A stretch of DNA of 64,000 nt from Entonaema liquescens (Eukaryota; Ascomycota; Sordariomycetes; Xylariales; Xylariaceae): NCBI GenBank assembly GCA_902805475.1, contig CADCSX010000023.1, positions 1,922,001-1,986,000 on the forward strand. Reading direction: 5' to 3'. The position numbers were made by a program, and so were the translations under genes. Below, piece by piece: positions 24,801 through 35,858 of this stretch. Every line of letters begins with the position of its first letter. Position 1 is the stretch's first letter. The notes below the pieces were generated by a model. That model was not told the origin of the DNA and did no database searches. It worked only from the letters and a program-made list of their open reading frames with translations.

Positions 24801-27257
24801 ACACCGAGGAGGTCGTCTTATCTCCTTGGGCAGCATGCTTTTCAATCTTCTGCTTCTGTTTCTGCTACTCCCTTACCTCCATTCGTTCCGGATATGGACA
24901 CATTAGGCCAGGGACGTTCTTCTGAGGATACTAATACTAATACTCGCCCGTCGGTCAAAGTCGTTGCACAGTCGCCTAGAAAACCCCCATTGAGCTACAT
25001 AAAGCGGCATGAACGCCAACAATCAAGTCGAAGCTATCGATCTAGAGGATCCATCGCCCACCGACGATGGGCATCCTTCCAGAGTGGCATCGCGGCACAG
25101 TCTACTATTAGGAGCTTCGATGCTACTACGTATTCGGAAGGCTCAGTTACATCAGAGGTGATGCCTCCGCCATTAAGAGTCCTCCGGAGGCGGCCGGGCG
25201 GTGACCTCAGAGGCGTAACTAATGTCCACGATCTGGATGCTCCTCTTCACAGGTCACGGTCTGTGGGTTCCTTAACAACTTATTCGGAGTCCATCAGGAG
25301 TTCTTACCTACGTAGTCCTATTAGGGACTCGAGCGGATTTGTTGACGTTGTCAGCAGCGATTTTTCACAAAAGCGAGGAGAGGTCTTTTCTTTAGGAGCT
25401 ATGGCAGAGCGATCTTCGAAGCAACCAATGTCCCTGATTAGCACCCATTCATCAAAGCCGATCATGCGGCCCTCATTCGAGGCTGAAGCACAAAAGCTTG
25501 CACAAATCCCCGACGATGTGGATGACGATGGAGGAGTCGAGTCAGCATTGCTGAAACTTGAGGGCAAGTATGAGAGAAAAATTGCTAAGCTCTCAATGGA
25601 ACCGTCGAGGTTACCCCCAGGCAACCTTGAGGAACTCAAAAAGAGATCTCTCGGAACTCCTGAGGTAGAGTACGTCCAAGAAGAGAAGCGAAAGCATCGT
25701 CAACAGCACGTCGGCGAGGAAGACCCGGTAGTGTCACCAATGGAGGAAAATTTCGATATTCCCCACAATGGGCAGTCAACTCTTTCCCGAGCATCTGAGG
25801 TCATTTCGTTCTTGTCAGAAGATTCACGAGAGACTTACAATTCAACTCCGTTACTAGACCGTGGTTTAACGGACGATGGACGCAGTAAGACAACTACTCG
25901 TGAATGGGCAAATCGCTCAATCCTAATTGGCCCCGACACACCTCAAGGAGAGGACGATCAGTCAATAGCCGTCTCCTCGCAGCATCCATCTTACGAATTC
26001 GTACAGAAAACCGAAAGCATCAATAACATTAGACCGGGAGCAACTACCCCTGATCCTTCATTTGTGGATGTGGATAGCGATAATGATTCGGCTCTGTCAT
26101 CCGAAATGTCAGGCGAGATGCCCGATACAGAAGATTACATATTTGGAGAACCACACTCACCCAAGAAACCTAGTCCTATAAATACAGGAACGTCTCCTGA
26201 CACGGAAGGTGGAATTACTTTTACTTCAAGAGACAAGCCACCATCTCCTCCCATGACGCTCACACAGATCTCTCGGGGGTCGTCGGATGCAGAACATGTT
26301 CCACAGCTTCATGAACACCAGCTATGGTCCCAGAAACCCCTACCGCCTACCCCCGATACCACACCTACTACTGCAATGCACCATCAAGGTTCGGAATCGA
26401 CCAAGGACCCAACCGGCACCGAAGAGGCACTTCGCAACGCGCCTAGATTATCCGACGAAGCAAATCAAAAGAAAACAGCCCATCTGCCTTTCATCCTCGC
26501 CTTTGACTCTGAAATCCTTGCTCAGCAGTTCACTTTAATTGAGAAGGACGCATTGAATGAGGTCGATTGGAGGGAGCTAATTGACATGCGCTGGAAAAAT
26601 TCCAACAATGACTCACGGTCATGGGTTGATTTCCTTCGAAATACGGATGCCCATGGCGTTGAAGTTGTCGTTGCACGGTTCAATATCATGGTTAAATGGG
26701 TGATCTCAGAAATCGTACTTACTCAAAATGTGGAAGAGCGAGCCCGCTGTATCATCAAATTCCTTCATATCGCTGTTCATTGTAGGAAATACCGCAACTT
26801 TGCTACAATGAGCCAGATCACCATCGCACTGACATCAAATGAAGTGGCAAGGCTTGCCAAAACTTGGGCGATGATTCCACCTACTGATTTGAAGACGATG
26901 AGAGACCTGGAGATGCTGGTTTCGCCAACGAGGAACTTCTACAATCTGCGAGCAGAGATGGAGGGCCCCGGTGACGCCGCCGATACGGGATGCATTCCTT
27001 TCGTTGGAATCTATATCCACGATTTGCTTTATAATTCACAACGACCGTCCGAGATTGCCAGCTCACCAACTACAGCACCTCTAGTCAATTTTGAGCGTTG
27101 CCGCATCGCTGCATCTGTGGTGAAAACATTACTTCGTCTGCTTGAAGCTAGCACTCATTATCTGTTCCAACCCATCGAAGGCATTACCGAACGATGCCTT
27201 TGGATGAGTGCGTTGAGCGACGAGGACATCAGAAAGTACTCAGCAAGTTTGGAATAG
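21895..27257 (+). CDS. lte1: Ras-type guanine nucleotide exchange factor, Lte1-like, 1767 aa, two exons
   Basis: Exons 21895-22271 and 22331-27257 (59-nt intron, donor GTATGT, acceptor AATAG), joined through a split Arg codon (KIFLR/PTIRPAN). A RasGEF N-terminal (REM) module lies at residues ~380-490: SFLDYELISDFFLTFRAFID to LRVMFCNLINDFVEEL. The catalytic CDC25-homology domain is at the extreme C terminus, ~1510-1766, with LAQQFTLIEKDALNEVDW, IIKFLHIAVHCRKYRNFATM and GCIPFVGIYIHDLLYN. A very long, Ser/Pro-rich, probably disordered and phosphorylatable linker separates them. This split arrangement and the length match fungal Lte1, which activates a Ras-like GTPase in mitotic exit and polarity in yeast; the role in filamentous fungi is less clear. 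The N-terminal start MEVETQGLRPPLQKRSNLSL is the first ATG of the open exon and looks family-like. RasGEF is firm, the Lte1 name somewhat less so. Confidence 0.88.
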
Positions 27258-28857
27258 ACAAACTGGTGCCGTCTACCGAACAAACCACCACTAATGCCGA
27301 TAAACCCTTCCACCGAATCCGTTCAACTATATCTGTATATCACCATCGTTTGCATGCTTTTTTCTTTTCGTTTAGTGTCAACCATCATCATAGAGGACGA
27401 TACTTGGCCCACGCGAGATCACCATTGTATCAGTACACGGATTCCGACACCCTTACTACATAATATTCTATGAGATACCACGACACGCCCTAGAGGCTTT
27501 TGGTCACCACGTACTAGCAAGGAGGGATAGTTTACAGCACATCAGGAATGTATTTTTGCATTTCGTCGTCTGCTCAATCCTGAGCGAAATTCCCTTATTT
27601 CTCTTGGATGTAATATTATTCTCTGCACCACATGGTTAAAATTTAAAGATCACTCCGGCGCGAATCATACAGCAAGGGCCACGGAAAGAGCTGCAGTTGG
27701 TAGCGGCGAGGAGTAACAGGACAGGATGGGTGCATCCATTTTTCATCAACAGCAGCGGAGTTAGGCGATCCATCCTTCTTTTAATTTTTTCTACACCTAC
27801 TCATGTTAATGAATAAACCACCCTCTGAGGGAACCGTTAAAAAGAGGAACAGCAAGGAGCTCACAGAGAGGAGGCGGGATAAGGAGAATAGGCTGGAGAG
27901 TATATATGCATGGCGGGAAGAAGCATAAAGGGAGCAGTGAGAGGGAAAGAGTAGTGTGTTCGCGCTCTTCGATTCTGGCCCAATTGTTCAGATACCCCCT
28001 TGACTAGGACTAGATATTTGGTCCGTCGTTAGAATTATTCCCAGAGAGAAGAAGAGAGTGGGTGAAGGAGGAGGAGGAAAGAAGTAAATATACCACACCC
28101 CGTAGATATATGAACTCTTATAAATACTACGAGAGATGTTTGAGAGATACCTTTACCTGTTTTATATCGTGTATTTTTAGTACCTTGGATGTGATATCCG
28201 TCTGAACGATGTTTATACTAGGGAAATATTAAGTCAATAATAATACCTCGTGAATATATCATGTCTGGACGTGAAGCCAGGCCTTTTACCTAGTGTCGAA
28301 ACGATGGAATCATGATGGGCAGAATTTATTCTACGACATATTAAGACTAACCTCTGGCATAGTACATCGAAACAACCAAAGCAAACAAGTCTGCTGGACA
28401 ATTTTCTGCCAATCACTGACACGAAAGACATGTTAAGTTTGCTCATTTGCAATTCTTTATTTCTTACGGCTAAGCTAGGAGAGAGCGGGCGGGATAACGA
28501 TTAAGTCCACCCCTTTGATTGTACAGGGCATTCCCCGAGCCCGGGCGGACACGATTGTCCCCAATGGAAGAAAGGGCATAAACCACTTCTACCGAAAAGG
28601 AGGACTTCGTAGACCAGACCCCGAACTCGGATATCTTTCCCTCATTAGTACGGTCAAGTTGACCCGCGCTTCCTCCTGTCCCGTCTGCAGCAGAAAATCA
28701 AATTATCGCGATGGTGGGGGTGTGTATGTGGTACGAAGGTGATTTACCAGTCCACTTCCTCCATGGTTTGGGGTCGAAAACTAAAACCTCCTTGAGGTTG
28801 CGCATGCTCTCCCTGTCCCTGTCCCTGGGCCTCCGGTCCGCCGACAGCAGGTTGGTC
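27258..28857. other. Intergenic, convergent 3' ends
   Basis: Lies between the RasGEF stop and the RPS0 stop. Holds both 3' UTRs and purine-rich stretches at ~27830-28085; no supported gene. The open frame at 28515-28742 shows no domain. Confidence 0.5.
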
Positions 28858-29432
28858 CTACCATTGGCTGTCCTTCGCGTCCGTGGTAGCACCCCACTCA
28901 CCAGCCGGGGCGGCAGTGCCGGTGGCATTGGCCCACTCGTCGGTCTGTCCGTCCCAGCCACCGGTTTGGGCAGCGGTAAAGCCAGCAGGGGCGGTTTCCC
29001 AGTCGGGAGCAGCAGCGCCGAAGGTGCCAGTCTCGATGGCGGCAGGGCCAACCTCCTCAGCACCAGGTAGCTTCTCCTCCTCAACCTTCTCCTCGGCCTC
29101 AGCCTCAGGGTCACGGTCTGTAGATAGTTATATTAGCTGATATACTCCTTATCTAGTGTTCAAGTTGGTATAACATACAGAAGTAAAGATCGACCATCAC
29201 ATCCCAAGGAGTGTCGCGGCTGGCGATGGTACCACGGATGCGCAGGACCTCACGGGCAAGCATCCACCAGACGCAACCGATGGCGTGGCGACCCTTGTTG
29301 TTGGTAGGGATGGCAACATCGACGTACTCGGTGGGGGAGTCAGTGTCGCAAAGGGCGATGACGGGGATGTTGACGTAGGAAGCCTCCTTGATAGCTTGGG
29401 CGTCGGTGCGGGGGTCAGTGACAACGATCAGG

Positions 29433-29464
<32 letters not shown>

Positions 29465-29875
29465 GGTGAAAGAACCAGGAGTGAATCGACCGGCGATGGC
29501 AACGGCACCAGTGTGGGCGGCGAACTTGAGGACGGCACGTTGACCGTAGGGACGGGCAGAAATGACACAAATGTCAGCGGGGTTGTCAACGGCGGCGATG
29601 ATGCGGGCGGCCAAGACAATCTTTTCCCTATAACAAGAAAAACCCAGGTTAATAAAATAAGCTATCGCAAGTTGCGTAAAATCAAATAAGAGGTTGTCGT
29701 CATACCAGGTCTTGCCAATGTTGATGACATTGACACCGTCGGCGCGGGTCTTCCAGAGGTAAGGTTCCATATGAACCTGTAAGTTCTTGGAACCGAGATG
29801 GGACTGAGCAGCTAGAAGCAGCTCGATGTCCTGGGACGTCGCATGCATGGAGGCGGGGAGATTCGTGGGCGCCAT
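28858..29875 (-). CDS. rps0: 40S ribosomal protein uS2 (Rps0), 292 aa, three exons
   Basis: Reading leftwards: exon 1 29875-29706, exon 2 29627-29179, exon 3 29117-28858; donors GTATGA and GTATGT, all joins in frame (IGKTW/EKIVLAARI; DLYFY/RDPEAEAEEK). Core uS2 motifs are present: [59 protein letters not shown] and NKGRHAIGCVWWMLAREVLR. The C-terminal tail is acidic then Trp-rich, ending DAKDSQW, as usual for fungal Rps0. The protein sits at the head-platform side of the small subunit and is required for 20S pre-rRNA maturation. The gene diverges from the mitochondrial uS15m gene, sharing a ~500 bp promoter that holds a telobox. Confidence 0.97.
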
Positions 29876-30371
29876 CTTGACTTGAAATTAAGCAACTCAC
29901 AAATCTGTGGAGGATTGCGAAAAAAAGGGTGAAATGAGGGTGAGGAAGAAGAGTTGCTTTGCGTTTCGCGATCGTCTGTGTCAAGGTGTAGAATTTCCCA
30001 GCGAGAAAAAGTTCGCGGCTAGATTTCAGCTGCGTTGAATTGTGATTTGGTGCGAGAGCTTAGGGTTTGGAGACGCTAGCCTCGATTGGGGTAGTCTGAT
30101 TGGTTAGCTTCTGCGTTACGCATATACTTATCGATAAACTAAGTACTAGAGTACCTAAGTTATGTAGTACCTCCTGTAGGAGGGACCTGCGAGCATTACC
30201 TAAGATCGGTAAAGTTGTTTATCCATCCCCCGCGACATCTTCAAGCACATACCTGCCCATCGGGAGGGTCCAAATCCCAATCCCGTCTTTGGAGATCTAA
30301 GAAATAAAGTGGACCAACTGCTAAAAGTTGATTTCATTCCCAGCGGTTTATCAATTCAATATAACGCCGCC
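29876..30371. promoter_or_regulatory. Shared divergent promoter of rps0 and the uS15m gene
   Basis: Only 496 bp separate the two start codons, which belong to a cytosolic and a mitochondrial ribosomal protein. A TTAGGGTTT motif lies at 30060-30068. No TATA box is obvious. Co-regulation is inferred from layout. Confidence 0.5.
30060..30068 (+). promoter_or_regulatory. Telobox-like site (TTAGGGTTT)
   Basis: Exact TTAGGGTTT, 185 bp upstream of the rps0 start. Tbf1-type telomere-repeat binding proteins control ribosomal protein genes in several fungi through such boxes. Single occurrence; function is inference. Confidence 0.4.
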
Positions 30372-31383
30372 ATGCCGCCCCGAATACCAGGCGTGCAGCG
30401 CCTCGGTACCTTTTCCTGTAGGAATAAAATCATATATTACCTTTATAACTAATCCTCGACTAACAATTGCTCAACAGTATGTCTACGACCGGCCGTCAAA
30501 CCGCCCACTTCGTCCCTCCTCCCCGTTACACAAACCGCCTCTCTGTCGCAAAAGGAGAAGAAGCGCCTGGCCAAGCAGGATCCTTATAGATGGGCTCAGA
30601 TGCAGCAGCGCAAAGCTGCCCACCTGAAGAGGCGTGAGGAAATTGAAGCTATCAGAGACTCCCAGTACGGCGATCCTATCCGTGGTCTCACGACCCCCTT
30701 CGTCGAGTCCTTCGACTCTGCCGGCCAAGCACAGCTGTCCAAGCCGCCAGTCGACGAAGACGGAAATCCGCTGGAGGAGCCGCACGAGCTCCCCACCTCG
30801 CCCCATGTCCTAAACAATCTCATCGATAAGAAGGAGTTGGATTCCGCAATCGATATTGCTTATACTCTGACACGGCCGATGCCGACGGAACTGTCCCCAG
30901 CCGGATCGGAAGAGTTCCAGAATAGTGTTGAACGCCACGAGCGAGCTCACATAAGGGCAGTCGAGGCTCTGAACCGTATTACGCATATGGACAATGGCTC
31001 TGCAAAGGATAGGCTGCATGCCAACATCCGACGGTGCGTGGAGACATTCGGGAGACACGAGACCGATACTTTCTTAAGGCCTAAGGCCCTTTCGCGGGGG
31101 CAGGAGAGAGGAACAGCCAGTGCGAGGTGGCCCAGATACTGGAAGTAGTGAAGTCCAGATTGCTATCCTTACGGCCAAGATCCGGGCTCTGGCCAACGAA
31201 TTAGAGCAGGGGCGAGGCTATAGGGATAAGGTTGGTAAGCGGGATCTGAGGTTGATGCTTCACCGAAGACAAAAATTACTGCGGTACATGGACAGGAAGG
31301 AAAGGGGAAGCGATAGGTGGAAACATATGATCGAGACTCTCGGTCTGAGCCCGGCGACCTGGAAGGACCAAATCACGACATAA
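30372..31383 (+). CDS. MRPS28: Mitochondrial ribosomal protein uS15m (Mrps28-like), with one frame break
   Basis: Exon 1 30372-30417 (MPPRIPGVQRLGTFSC), intron 30418-30477 with a CTAAC branch motif, exon 2 30478-31383. The first part of exon 2 is basic and mitochondrial-type, with KEKKRLAKQDPYRWAQMQQR. It continues to NIRRCVETFGRHETD in one frame, while the S15 core (GPDTGSSEVQIAILTAKI, LRLMLHRRQKLLRYMDRKE) is in the next. The shift is resolved by dropping one G from the five-G run at 31096-31100, which gives an unbroken 316-residue protein. No intron fits without deleting the conserved CVETFGRHE block. A functional copy is expected because the mitoribosome needs this protein, so consensus error is the likeliest explanation. 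Product binds 12S/15S-type rRNA in the mitochondrial small subunit. Confidence 0.88.
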
Positions 31384-31673
31384 AAGCCCCCGGAGGTGCA
31401 TGCTATTTGGAGTTTACCATATAGGTGGCCTAGATGCATACTCTGTAATAACATGTGCTTATGTACAATACAAACAAACACCAGCAGCCATTCGAGACGC
31501 GTGAGAGCTCTAACTGTCTGTCCATCAGCCTAGCGCCATTAAAACAAAAAGAAGAAAAGAAAGAAAATCCCGTGACAATCGCAGCTTTGAATGCTATTTC
31601 CTTGGTATCCCATCCATTAGTTCTACAGTTTCGAAGAGAGTGAGGGGCGGTCGTAAAAGCGTATGCGAGAAAA

Positions 31674-32959
31674 TCAGAATACGCTGATGTAGTTGCCGAT
31701 CCTCTCCTTCTGGTTCTGTGCTATGCACTCGGCGATCCACGTGATGTTGCGGATTTCCTATATCATAAGTTAGAGACCAAGACAGACTATTTAGATTAGA
31801 AAGCTGATATTTTGCCAACTTACCTGCTCCCTAAGTTTTACCCACGCATACACAATAGCGTATGTGAATTGTCTCGTGAAAGCGCTCTTGGAAATCTCCA
31901 TCTCCTTCTGGTAGAACATATCCTCTAAGCTTCTTTCGTTTCCGCCGGCTCCGCCAGCCATGTTGCCTGGTCCTGATGGGCCACCACCCAGGCCTGCAGC
32001 CTCAAAGAAGGTCTTATAGTCGGCAACACCGTCAACTGCCAAACGTACACCTTCAAAATCATCTGACCTCGACAGCATCAGGGTGCCCTCGGGGTAAAGC
32101 CGACCAAAGTTCGGGTACAACTTCTTGCGGTCCGCCTTGCTCAGCTCCGTACCGAAGGAGTTAAGGGTAATGTTGATAGCTCGCCTGTCGGCCTCGAACT
32201 CTAGGATCTCGCTCATAACTTCGGATGTAGGGGTGCCGGTCATATCTGGGTGGGTGTTGACGAAGTTGTAGAAGTCCTCGAGGTAGTTCTTGTACAGCGT
32301 GTTTCGTACAATTTCGATGTTTAACTCATCCAGATCTTGGTGACTTAGGCTTCCTTTGAAGTAAGGGGCTAACGGCGTCTCTATCAGCACACTGTTATAT
32401 AGTTCTTCGATATTCGTTGCTACGCAGAGGACGGGCATCGTCTCGAACCAACCGAGAGGATGACATCGGTCTAACAGCTCGCGAGTGTCTCGTTCGTGTA
32501 GGGTTCCGGTGATGAGAAGAGCGACGTTATCAATCATATAACCATATGTTAAATAATCTAAAAACTGCGCGAGGGATCCGACGGCGTTTGCGCGGACGTA
32601 GCGGAACTCGGAGACGAGCTTGTCGGTTGTTTTGGCGGCGAGACTGGAGGTGGATGGATTGGGCGGGAGAGATGCGAGGAAATCGCCGTAAGCAGGGCCG
32701 AGTTGCAGCTTGAGATCTAGTCAGGAGTATTAGATGCATCGTTGTATATTCATATGTAGATAGAGGGCGCGTACCATCGATGGTCTCGCATTGCGTCAGG
32801 TTGGAATAGTTAGCACCAGTCAGAAGGCTGTTTCTGTAACCCCGTACAATGCCTTCGATGTAGCTATACAACTCGTATTAGCTCTTAACAATAGATCAAG
32901 AATCTTTTAATGAACATCTTAACTTACCCATTGTTTACATTGAAAAAGAGACCCTCCAT
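31674..32959 (-). CDS. vma6: V-type H+-ATPase V0 subunit d (Vma6), 365 aa, four exons
   Basis: Exons reading leftwards: 32959-32928, 32863-32775, 32716-31824, 31757-31674; donors GTAAGT, GTACGC and GTAAGT; total 1098 nt, in frame. Begins MEGLFFNVNNGYIEGIVRGY, then LTQCETIDDLKLQLGPAYG, DNVALLITGTLHERDTRELL and PYFKGSLSHQDLDELNIEIV, and ends NITWIAECIAQNQKERIGNY plus ISVF. These are hallmark segments of subunit d, the soluble cap of the V0 ring that couples it to the central stalk. The length fits the family; a Gly-rich insertion (GGGPSGPGNMAGGAGG) near residue 300 is typical of filamentous fungi. It diverges from nop58. Confidence 0.97.
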
Positions 32960-33398
32960 TTTGGTAGATATAGTGTTGTTGATCGATTGGAAGGATATCC
33001 CTTAAGAGTAGTAGTTGATGTTCTAGAGCTTGGTTCTTACGCTGCTGCATGCGCTGCAACCTAGAAAGCTTGAAGGACGTTTAATACTTCGTATAGCATA
33101 AAGGAATACATTGGTTAATATAATGTCAACGCCCTTTTATGGAGACTAGAAGTATTATGCAGTTAATGAATAAAACGTGCAGGGGGCAAAGCTTAAGATG
33201 CTTTTTAACTGGTTCCCACATTCCATCTCCACTTTTATGCTGTAGCTTTCCCAATTTTTTTCTCGACGGAAAGTTCGAACAAATTTTTGCACAAGCAGTA
33301 GCTCCAAGATTTCTCCCAATCATAAAAAATCCAACCATTGCCGTCGCGAAGAGAGCTCTGCAGGACTACATCCATATTGTTATAATATTCCTGCAATC
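32960..33398. promoter_or_regulatory. Shared divergent promoter of vma6 and nop58
   Basis: 439 bp between the two start codons. It contains an AAATTTTT box at 33281-33288, matching the RRPE consensus AAAWTTTT known upstream of ribosome-biogenesis genes, about 110 bp before the nop58 start. T-rich tracts are common here, so a single match is weak evidence. Confidence 0.4.
33281..33288 (+). promoter_or_regulatory. RRPE-like element
   Basis: AAATTTTT fits AAAWTTTT; supported only by its position before a nucleolar gene. Confidence 0.2.
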
Positions 33399-35460
33399 AT
33401 GCCTCTCTTCGTTCTCGCAGAGACGCCTGCGGGGTAAGTTTTCGCATTTTCAATCCTCGTGCGCATGAAAAAAATACTGACGCGATGATAGCTACGGTCT
33501 GTTCAAGGCCAAAGACAAGAAGCTGTTGTCACGAGACGATGTTCAAAAGCAGCTTTCCAGCGCCGAGGCCATCAACTCGATGTAAGTTTACCATATTAAT
33601 GTCACAGTCAATTGGCCAAGAGTGCGTGCTCATCAGCTTCACATAGGCTATCGCTCAAGAAGATGGTCAAGTTCGAAGACTCGGCTCAAGCTTTGGGTGA
33701 ATACACTGCCCTCACAGAAGGAAAGGTCACCCCGATGTTACAAAATCTACTCGACGATATCAAGGAGGAACGGAAGGCGTCACTTGCTGTGGCTGACCCC
33801 AAGTTGGGTGCCGCAATCAACGTTTTGCCCCAGTTAAACATCACTCCAGTATCCGATTCATCTACCAATGATCTTTTCCGCGCTATCAAAACCTATCTTC
33901 CTGAGCTTTTCCCTGAGCTAGAGAGCGATTACTTGGGTAACATGGCCCTTGCCCTGTCGCACTCCATTTCTCGCCATAAGCTCAAGTTCTCCCCGATAAG
34001 GTGGACGTTATGATTGTTCAAGCTATAAAACTTCTCGATGATCTGGACAAGGAGTTGAACAACTACGCTATGCGTGTCAAGGAGTGGTACGGATGGCATT
34101 TCCCTGAGTTGGACCGCATTGTGCAAGATAACCTTGCCTATGCTCGCATCATCCTCGTCATGGGAACCCGAGAAAACGCTACCAATACCGACTTTTCTGA
34201 AATCCTACCGGAGGATATCGAAGCTCGCGTTAAGGCAGCTGCAGAAGTCAGTATGGGTACTGAAATTCTTGAGTTTGATTTGGAGAACATCAAGCTCCTT
34301 GCCGAGCAGGTTATCAGCTTCACCGAGTACCGACAGCAGCTCTCCCAATACTTGACATCGCGTATGAAGGCAATTGCTCCCAACCTAACAGAACTCCTTG
34401 GCGAGCTAGTCGGTGCTCGTCTTATCGCGCACACCGGTTCGCTTCTGAGGTTGGCAAAGAGCCCTGGTAGTACCATCCAGATTCTGGGTGCGGAAAAGGC
34501 TCTTTTCCGTGCTCTAAAGACCAAGCACGATACTCCCAAGTATGGTCTTATCTACCACTCATCTCTCGTGGGACAGGCCAGCGGCAAGAACAAGGGCAAG
34601 ATCGCCCGTACGCTTTCCGCTAAGGCTGCTTTGTGTCTACGCGTTGATGCTCTTTCGGAGCTAAGCACCGAGGGTGCTGATGGTGAGGATATCCCAGTGG
34701 ACGACGAGGAGAGGGCCGACATGGGTATTCGGCTCCGTGCGTTATTAGAAGATAAGCTACGGAAGCTAGAGGGAAAGCCATTGGTATCCAAGGGCACCAA
34801 GATCGCCCCCAATGGTGCTACACCATCCAAGTTCGAGGTTAAATCGACGCGAGGCTATAACGCTGATGCCGATGCCGTCGCCACATCGGCCAAGAAGATC
34901 CCTAGCAGGCCTTTAATTCAAGAAGTCGAGGACACTCCAATGGGAGACCCCGAGAGTGAAGATGAATCCGGAGAGGAAGATTCGGATGTAGACATGGACG
35001 GTGCCGAAAGTGGTAAGTGTTTAATAACGCCATTTTTTTTATATGAATATCAACTAACAAACAAATAGCCAAATCCAAACAGAAGACACCAAAGAAGGAA
35101 AAGCACTCGGCAAAGAAAGAGAAGGGCAAGAAGGCTACCAATGGGACCGAGGCCACTCCTACAAAACCCGCTAAGCTGTCTGAGGCCGACTATGAAAGAC
35201 TAGCAGAGGAAGCCGGTATCTCCGTCTCCAAGTTCAAGCGCAAGTACGAGCGTGGCGATGTGAAGATGAACTCCGATGGAACGCCCCAAGTTGTCAGCAA
35301 GAAGGAGCTGAAGAAGTTAAAAAAGGCCGAAACCAAGGCCGCCGAGGCTACTCCCTCTAAGGTCGAGGCTGAAGCAGACTCCAAGAAGAAGCGAAAGCAT
35401 TCGGATGATAGCCCAGAGAAGAAGAGCAAGAAGAAGTCGAAGAAGGAGAAGTCCTCGTAG
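33399..35460 (+). CDS. nop58: Nucleolar protein Nop58, box C/D snoRNP core, with one frame break
   Basis: Exons 33399-33433, 33492-33581, 33647-35012, 35069-35460 with GTAAGT donors. Nop58 scaffolds box C/D snoRNPs with Nop56, fibrillarin and Snu13 for rRNA 2'-O-methylation and processing. Seen: MPLFVLAETPAG/YGLFKAKDKKLL (NOP5 N-terminal domain), LLDDLDKELNNYAMRVKEWY and GWHFPELDRI (coiled coil), GTEILEFDLENIKLLAEQVI and LIAHTGSLLRLAKSPGSTIQ followed by ILGAEKALFRALKTKHDTPK (Nop domain), then an acidic and KKE/K-rich tail to residue ~627. In exon 3 the frame changes after RHKLKFSP: the conserved continuation DKVDVMIVQAIKLL is one frame off, and adding one C to the four-C run at 33991-33994 restores it. 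As Nop58 is essential in yeast, a consensus error is more likely than a lesion. Confidence 0.95.
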
Positions 35461-35858
35461 ATGCTATTCATACCTCTCTTCGTCTGTACTATAATCAGTA
35501 AAAGCGCAATTATTGCAATCATGGACGACGGCGTTCCGGTGGTCATACCAGGGGTTAGTGTTGGAGTTGGTTGGCTTCTTTAGATAGCTAATTAGATCGC
35601 AGCTATCAAAACAGTTTTGTGGTTCTACGTTACACTGAGTTGGATCAGTGTCTGTCTAGGACTTCGTAGTTGATGTTCTACTTAGTTAACCCATGTAGTC
35701 GAAAATGAGGAATGATCCAAAGAGATATGTCTTTAAGATCAAGGCCTAGGATTCTCCTAGAATTATGTTGACTCTCGCTAATATAGGAGTTACATTTAGT
35801 TTACATATTCAGTTAACGTTAGCCAATCAATATTTGCTATTTCCGAATATATTGTGCG
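35461..35858. other. Short convergent intergenic region
   Basis: 3' ends of nop58 and of the STAND gene face each other here; no further feature seen. Confidence 0.5.

Noticed and set aside
28711..29689. Open frames of up to 134 codons on the plus strand
   Set aside because: They are antisense to the well-supported rps0 exons.
33434..33646. snoRNA inside nop58 introns (TGATGA/CTGA-like motifs)
   Set aside because: Introns of 58 and 65 nt are too short for a box C/D snoRNA with both boxes and guides.
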